A stretch of DNA of 48,007 nucleotides from Cellulosimicrobium sp. Its GTDB lineage: Bacteria; Actinomycetota; Actinomycetes; Actinomycetales; Cellulomonadaceae. The stretch is taken from the NCBI GenBank assembly GCA_029256625.1, contig JAQSXO010000004.1, forward strand, positions 1-48,007, in the 5' to 3' direction. The position numbers were made by a program, and so were the translations under genes. Shown here in pieces: positions 1 through 7,500 of the stretch. How positions within the stretch are numbered: position 1 is the stretch's first letter; the number at the start of each line of letters is the position of its first letter. The notes under the pieces are model-generated. The model saw nothing but the letters and a program-made list of their open reading frames with translations. It had not been told where the DNA came from and made no database searches.

Positions 1-171
1 GCCGAACGCCTGGTCGGTCGGCACCTGGCTGCCGCACTGCGGCCAGGAGATGTCGACACCCAGCGGCGTGACCGCTGCGGATGCACCCGACGACGGGCCG
101 GCGACGGCGATGCCGGCGGCCACCACCACCGTGGTCGCGATGGTCGCGACGAGACGACTGATACGGAACAT
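1..171 (-). CDS. Secreted protein, N-terminal fragment (signal peptide then GVDISWPQCG; possibly GH25-like/DUF1906-like), truncated by window edge
   Basis: Reverse complement from ATG at 171 reads MFRISRLVATIATTVVVAAGIAVAGPSSGASAAVTPLGVDISWPQCGSQVPTDQAFG; basic N-terminus, hydrophobic core and AxA-type end. Not in the ORF track because it runs off the window. Confidence 0.6.
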   Translation of the reverse strand, partial: MFRISRLVATIATTVVVAAGIAVAGPSSGASAAVTPLGVDISWPQCGSQVPTDQAFG

Positions 172-355
172 GCTCTCCCCCTGATCTGGCCGGACGGGCC
201 GACCGCGCCCCACCGGCGCACGGGGAGTCTAGGTGGAAGCTTCGGACGACACACCGGCTCTGTCCGTCGACTGTGTCGAACGACGCACTGCACTCGGTCT
301 GTGGAGGACTTCGCGGAGCAGTCGACACCGCACACCCTGGAAGATCACCTTGCTC

Positions 356-378
356 GGCGTACTACGTCCGGCGTACTA
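356..378 (+). promoter_or_regulatory. Direct repeat GGCGTACTA (14-bp period) overlapping a possible -10 (TACTAT); candidate operator/promoter of the padR gene
   Basis: GGCGTACTA at 356-364 and 370-378, 35 nt upstream of the PadR start at 413. Confidence 0.35.
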
Positions 379-412
379 TGTGCAGCACAGTGCGCAACGA
401 GAGGGGGTCCCG

Positions 413-745
413 ATGATCAGCGCCGATGCCATCCGCGGGTACGTCGACCTCATCGTGCTCTCGCTCGTCCGGTCCGAGCCGTCCTACGCGTACGAACTCG
501 CGCAGCGGATCAGCACCGTGACCGGGGCCGACTACACGATCAAGCAGACGACCCTGTACTCCGCCGTCAAACGCCTCGAACTCGCCGGGCTCGTGACGTC
601 GTTCCACGGCACCTCCGAGTCCGGCAAACTCCGCACCTACTACCAGATCACCGGATCGGGTCGCGCGCACCTCGACGACAAGACCGAGGAGTGGCGCGAC
701 ACCAAGTCCGTCATCGACCGCTTCGTGGAAGGGACCAACGCATGA
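413..745 (+). CDS. PadR-family transcriptional regulator
   Basis: MISADAIRGYVDLIVLSLVRSEPSYAYELAQRISTVTGADYTIKQTTLYSAVKRLELAGLV... typical PadR winged helix. Start at ATG 413 rather than the ORF-track start at 233, based on family length. Confidence 0.9.
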   Translation: MISADAIRGYVDLIVLSLVRSEPSYAYELAQRISTVTGADYTIKQTTLYSAVKRLELAGLVTSFHGTSESGKLRTYYQITGSGRAHLDDKTEEWRDTKSVIDRFVEGTNA

Positions 746-1587
746 ACGAGATCAGCGAGTACCTGGAGACGATGTTCCGCCCCTACCCGCAGACCCCCCG
801 CCTGCGCGAGGCGAAGGCGGAGCTGCACGGGATGATGGAGGACGCGTACGCCGGACTCATCGCCGACGGTGCGACACCGAACGAAGCGATGGTCCAGATC
901 GTCAGCGACTTCGGCAGCCTCGACGAGCTCGCGCTCACCCTCGGCATCACCGCGGACCTGGAGCCCCGGGCGGGCGGTCCGGTGCGCCCCTCCGACGAGC
1001 GGGTGCCCGTGCACGCGCCCATCTCGATGGACGAGGCGAAGGGCTTCACCGAGGCGCACCGTCGGACGGCGCCACGCCTCGGTGCCGGAGTCGCGCTCTA
1101 CGTCCTCGCCGCGATCCCGCTCGTGCTGCTGCTCGGCGCGTCGGACCAGCCGGGTTTCCCCCTGGACGCCGGCGTCGCGATCGCGATCGGGCTCGTCCTC
1201 GCACTCGCCCTCGGAGCGATCGCGACGGTCACGATCGTACGGGTCTCGGGCGCGTTCGCTCCCTTCGCCCGGATCCAGGAGCGCCGTTTCAGCCCGGACG
1301 CGGACGTCATCCGCTGGGTCAACGAGGTCGCCAGGGCGAACGAACGACGTCAGACGAGGTCGCTGACCGTCGGGGTCCTGCTCTGGGTCCTGTCGCCCGC
1401 AGCCCTCATCATCGTGGTGCTCGCACCGCCCACCTCGCTCCAGAGCGTCTGGATCGGGGCGAGCACGGCGTTCCTCCTGCTGGTGGTCGCGATCGGCCTG
1501 TTCGTGTTCCTCCGTGAGACGTGGGCGAGCAGTGCCGCCGGCGCCATCAACCGCGGCGTCCCGAGGACCGCCACCGTGCCGGTCTGA
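742..1587 (+). CDS. HAAS/DUF1700-like (permease-prefix-like) multi-pass membrane protein, coupled to padR
   Basis: MNEISEYLETMFRPYPQTPRLREAKAELHGMMEDAYAGLIADGATPNEAMVQIVSDFGSLDELA... then hydrophobic segments; ATGA overlap with the padR stop. Confidence 0.75.
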   Translation: MNEISEYLETMFRPYPQTPRLREAKAELHGMMEDAYAGLIADGATPNEAMVQIVSDFGSLDELALTLGITADLEPRAGGPVRPSDERVPVHAPISMDEAKGFTEAHRRTAPRLGAGVALYVLAAIPLVLLLGASDQPGFPLDAGVAIAIGLVLALALGAIATVTIVRVSGAFAPFARIQERRFSPDADVIRWVNEVARANERRQTRSLTVGVLLWVLSPAALIIVVLAPPTSLQSVWIGASTAFLLLVVAIGLFVFLRETWASSAAGAINRGVPRTATVPV

Positions 1588-4500
1588 TCACCCCGTCCAG
1601 GCGAGGAGCCCTTCGAGGAGGGTCGCGTACCGTGCCGCGATGAGCGTCGCAGGTCGCAGGTCGACGCGCGTTCCCTGCGGCTCCACGGCCAGCGTCACCC
1701 TCGAGTCACCGGTGTCGAGCACCACGGTGACGTCGACCGTCTCGTGCGCCGTGGTCGGTGCGGACACGGAGCCGAGCCGGACGGCGACGACCTGCCCGCC
1801 GCCCGCGACCCGGACGGGCGTGTGCCGCGTGACCGGGGTCGCCGTGACGAGGTGCCGCTCGATCTGGTCGACGTTCGCGTGGTGGTCCGCCGACTCCGGG
1901 AACGGGACGCTCCGCAGCCCGTCGTCCTCGTGCACGAGGACCGCCTGCGGAACCCGCGTCGCCGTCAGCCGGAGGGCGAGCATGAACGCGTACACCGCCC
2001 GCGCCCGGTGGCGCTGGTCCCAGGACACGTCGACGACGATCCGACCGAGGAGTTCGTCGACGCCGTCGAGCTCCGGAACGGTGACCCGCTCGACGACGAG
2101 TCGACGGTTCCCGGACGCTCGGACGCGGTCCGCGAGAGCCCGCAGGTCCGGGCAGGAGAACAGGTCACCGATGGTCAACGCCCCGGGGAACGCGGCATCG
2201 AGCTGCCCCTTGACCTGCATGATCGTGAGCGAATCGCCACCGATCTCGAAGAAGCTGTCGGTGACCGCGACACCACGGATGCCGAGGACGTCCGACCACA
2301 CCGCCGCGATGCGCTGCTCGACGTGGTCACCCTCCGCCGTGGACGTCGGCAGTGCATCCCCGTGCGGGCCCCCGTCATCACCCGCCGGCCACGGCAGCGC
2401 ACCCGTGTCGAGCTTGCCGTTGACGTTGAGCGGGAGGGCCGCGAGCGGCACGATGTGCCGCGGCACCATGTAGTCGGGGAGCAGCCGGCGCAGCCCCTCG
2501 CGCACCGTCGACGCGGTGACGTGTGCCGCGCCGACGACGAAGCCGGCGAGGACCGTCGGGGAGCCCACGACGCTCCGCGCCACGACGACGACGTCGCGCA
2601 CCCCGTCGACCTGCGCGATGGCCGCTTCGACCTCGCCGAGCTCCACGCGGAACCCACGCACCTTCACCTGGGCGTGCTCGGTCACCCGGCCGAGGAAGAC
2701 GAGCGTGCCGTCGGCCTGCCACTGGACGCGGTCGCCGGTGCGGTAGCCGACGACACCGTCGAGCACCGGGAAGCGCTCGGCGGTCCGGTCGGGCATCCCG
2801 AGGTAGCCGAGCGCGAGGCCGAGACCCGTCGCGACCAGCTCGCCCTGCTCGCCCGGTCCGCACAGCGATCCGTTGCGGTCGAGGACGACGACACCGCCAC
2901 CCGCGATCGGCGCACCGATCGGCACGGTGCGCCCGACGGGGAGCACCCGAGGGATCCGGTACGCCGTCGTGAAGGTGGTGTTCTCGGTCGGGCCGTACAC
3001 GTGGAACATCTGCAGCGCACCGCTCGCCCCGTACAGCTGCCGCATGCGCTCGGCGTCCGCTCGCTCGCCGCCGGTCATCACGACGCGCAGGGCCGCCAGG
3101 ACGCCCGGGTCCTGACCCACGAGCGAGTTGAAGAGTGACGTCGTCACGAACATGACCGTCACACCGTGGCGAGCGAACAGCTCGGCGAGCGCCGACGCGT
3201 CGACCAACGTCGCACGGTCGGCGATCACCGCCCGGCCGCCGTGCAGCAGCGGCCCCCAGAGCTCCAGCGTCGCGGCGTCGAACGCGACGGAGCTCCCGGC
3301 GAGCACGACGTCGTCGCCCGTGATGGGGATGTCCGGGTTCTCCCAGGCGATCCGGAGCACCGCCCGCTGCGGCACCACGACCCCCTTCGGGCGTCCCGTC
3401 GTCCCCGAGGTGTACATCACGTACGCCTCGTCGTCGCCCCGTCGCTCGACCGGCACCATCGGCGGTGCCGTCCGCCCCTGCTCGACGCCGATCACCGGCA
3501 GCGGGAGCCCCGCCTCGTCGGTGAGCCGCCGACCGGCGGCATCGACCGCGAGGACCGCGGTGACGCCCGCGTCGTCGAGGACGAGCCGGGCGCGGGCCGA
3601 CGGCGCGTTCACGTCCACCGGCACGTACGAGCCACCGACGAGCACGACCCCGACGAGCGCCACGGTGGTCGCGATCGATGCCTCCCCCGCGATGCCCACG
3701 CGGTCACCGGGGAGCACACCGCCTCGGCGGAGGTCCAGCGCAACGGCGGAGGCGCGGGCCCACAGCTCGCGGTACGTCAGCGACTCCAGATCGTCGGCGA
3801 TCGCGACTCGGTGCGGCACCCTGGCGGCGACGGCGACGAACGCCGCGCCGAGCGCTCCCGGCAAGCGCGGAGCGACCGCGCCTGACGTGTCCTGTGGCAG
3901 GGCGGCGAGGACCCGTTCCGGAGTCGCGCCGGCCTGCGCCACCGACATCCCGTCGTCGTGGCAGAACGCCTCGAGCACGTCGATCACCCGGTCACCGAGC
4001 CGGTCGATGTCCGAGCCGCCGAAGTGGCCGGCGTCGTACAGCCAGACGAGCAGCAGCTCGTCGCCGGCCCGCTGCGCCGTCAGCGTGAGTGGAGTCTCGG
4101 TCTGCTCTCGGCCGCGCACGAAGGCGAGACCGGCGTCGTCGAGGGCGTCCGCGTCGAGGCCGTAGTTCTCGAAGGTGTAGAGACACGACACGAGTCGGTC
4201 GTGACCGACGAGGCTCTGCACCCGTGCGAGCGCCGTGTGGTCGTGCTGCATCGCGGCGACGGCCTGCTCCCGGACGTCGTCGAGCAGTGTCCGCACGGTC
4301 TGCGCCGGCTGCCAGCGGACGCGCGCCGGGATGGTGTTGATGAAGAGGCCGGTGGCGTTCTCCAGGCCGGCGGCCGTGCCGTCGCGGCCCGACACGACCT
4401 TGCCGATGACGACGTCGTCGACGTCGAGCGCTCGACCGAGTGTGAGGGCGAGTGCGGCCTGGACGAGGTGCGCCAGCGTCGTCCCCGTCGCCTGGAAGCG

Positions 4501-7500
4501 GGCGGTCAGCCGCGCTGCGAGCGCCGCATCCGAACTGCGGCGGGCACGGGCAGCCGTCGACGACGCCGCGAGCGACTCGGTGAAGGGCAGAGCGGTCTGC
4601 AGCTCCGGCGCTCCGTCGTACCCGTCGAGGACGTTGCGCCAGTACGTGTCCGACGCGTCGAGCGGTCGGCGAGCCGCTGCGGCGATGACGTCACCGAAGA
4701 CCGTGCGCTCCGCCGGTCCGATCGCCTGGAGCTCCTCGCCCCGCAACAGTGCGACGAGTTCGTCGAGGATCCTGGCGAGACTCCACCCGTCGAGGATGAT
4801 GTGGTGGTAGGTGAGCACGAGCGTCTCGACGTCGTCGGCACGGGAGGTGTCGGTGACGACGGTGACCCGCATCAGCGGTTCTGCGGCGAGCACGAAGCCG
4901 CGCTCGACGTCCTCGTGCAGGAGGGCATCGAACGCGTCCCCGCCGTCGACCGACGCGGAACGGACGGACGGCCCGGAGTGCTCACCCGCTGCGAGCACCA
5001 CCTGCCGGGGCCGGCGCAGACCGTCCGCCGCGAAGCGGGTCCGCAGGACCGGGTGTCGTGCCGCGAGCTCGGCGACGGCCGCTCCGACCCGTGCGGAGAG
5101 GCCGCCACCGGAACCGCGCCACGGTGTCGCGGAGGTGCGCCGGAGCGGCTCTCCGACCTCGAAGACCTGCTGCACGACGGAGGCGCGACTGCCCGGCTCC
5201 CGGAGGTGGTGGAGGAGCATCCCGTGCTGCAGGGGACTCAGGTCGATCACGTCGTCGACGTCGCCGTACGCGCGTTCGATCGCCTCCTGCTCGTCCAGGT
5301 GCAGGTCGGAGGCCCGCACGAGGTCACTCGGCGTGCGTACGCGAGCCGACCCGCGCCTCCCGGCCGTGGCGAGTGCCGCGAGGCGGGGGCCGAGCTGCTC
5401 GACGGCGGTCACGATCACCGGGTCCGCACCCGGGCCCATGGACGTGAGCACCCGCAGGCGTCCGTCGGCGACGAAGGCGTCGACCTGGACGCCGACGGGG
5501 ACGCGGTTCCCCGGAGCCGATGCGGTGCCTGCGGCATGCAGACGGTAGGCGCCCGAACCGGCGCCCCGGGCGGCGGCACCCTGGTCGCCGATGTAGTTCA
5601 CGGAGATCGACGGCCGGGCACGGCGATCCTGGTCGTCGTCGACGCGGTACCCGACGCCGCCGAGCGGGACGCGACGGACCGCCTCCTTGGCGAGCACGAT
5701 CGAGCGGTGCGGTGATGCTGCGTCGCACTCCACGAGGACCGGGTGGATCGCGGTGAACCAGCCCACCGTCCGCGACACGTCGGGCAGGAGCGGGTGTTCT
5801 GGTCGTCCGTGCGCCTCACGCTGGACGACGATCGACGACCGTCCGTCGACGGCCGCGACCGCCGCGCCGACAGCGGCGAGCAGCAGGTCCTCGATCGTCG
5901 CTCCGTAGGCGACGGCCACCCGCTTCAAGCGGGCGGTCTGCTCGGCGTCGAGCACGATCGGCGCCGGTTCGGCCTGTTCGGCCTGTTCGGCCGGTTCGGC
6001 CGGTTCGGCCGGTTCGGCCGGTCCTGCCGGTGCGGTCGATCCGGCCGGTGCCGTCGGCAGGTGGTCGACGGGCGGGTCCTCCGGACGCTGCTCCGCCACG
6101 AGGGCGCGATCGATGTCGCTCCACACCGTGCGGTCCGACGCCGACTGTGCGCGGACCGCCGACACGATCGCCTCGGACCACTCCCGGAGCGAGGCCGTCG
6201 AGGGCGGCAGGGTGACCTCACGGTGTGCACGCGCCGCGTGGACAGCGCTGACGAGGTCCTCGACGAGGACGTGCCAGGAGACCACGTCGACGACCAGGTG
6301 GTGCGCGCAGAGCAGCAGCGTCGCACCGCTCGGAGCCTGCACGAGACCGGCTGCGAGGAGCGGGCCGGTCCCGAGGTCGAAGCCTGGCTGCAGCTGCCGC
6401 GCCAGGTCGGCCACCGCGCCGTCCACCTCGGCATCCGCCGCGACGTGCACCTCGGCGAAGACGTACCGCGCGTCGTCCGGACGTCGGACGGTGAGCTGCT
6501 GCCCGTCGAGGACCGCCCGCAACGCGTCGTGGTGGACCCAGACGGCGTCGAGCGCCACGCGCACGTGCGCCGTCGACACCCTGCCGAGGTCGACCACGGC
6601 GTCCTGGTTGAAGTGCGCGGGCTCGGCGAGACCCCAGGCGAGGAACTCGTCGACCATCGGGAGACGCCCCACCGGCCCGTGCAGGTGCCGGACCGGGGCG
6701 GCCGCCGGTGCCGCCACGTCGATGTGCCGAGCGATCTCGTCCACTGTCATCGACTGCATCACCCGGCTCACCGAGCAGTGGTAACCCGCTTTGCGGAGCA
6801 GCGAGACCGTCCGGATGGCCGTGATGGAGTCACCGCCGAGCTCGAAGAACGAGGCGTTCCGCCCCACACCCGCCAGCGACAGGACGGTGGCGAAGGCGTC
6901 CGCGACGGCCTGCTCCGCGCGGGTCCGCGGAGCAGCGTCGGCCGCGGCCACGGCCGGGTGCTCCGCATCGAGGGCCTGCAGCGCTGCGACGTCACGCTTG
7001 CCGTTCCCGGTGAGCGGGATCGACGGGGTCCGGAAGGCACGGGCGGGAACCATGTACGAGGGCAGGACCCGCGCCGCACGTTCGCGGAGGTCGGCGGCAT
7101 CGGTGTCGGCGACGAAGTAGGCGTGGAGGCGGGTCGTCCCCGAGTCGTCACGCCGCGCCGCGACGACCACGTCGTCGACGCCGTCGAGGGCCAGCAGGGC
7201 AGCCTCGACCTCGGCGAGTTCGACCCGGTGCCCCCGGACCTTCACCTGTCGGTCGTCACCGATCCGGCCCAGGTACTCGACGGTACCGTCCGCCAACCAG
7301 CGACCACGGTCACCGGTGCGGTACTCGAGACCGTCGGACGTGCGCACGAAGGACTGCGCCGTCAGCTCCGGCGAACCCAGGTACCCGTCAGCGACGCCGT
7401 CCCCACCCGCGACGACCTCGCCGACCTCGCCGATGCCGCAGGCACGGTCGCCGTCCCGGACGATGCGCACACGGGTGTTCCCGATCGGCTTACCGATCAC

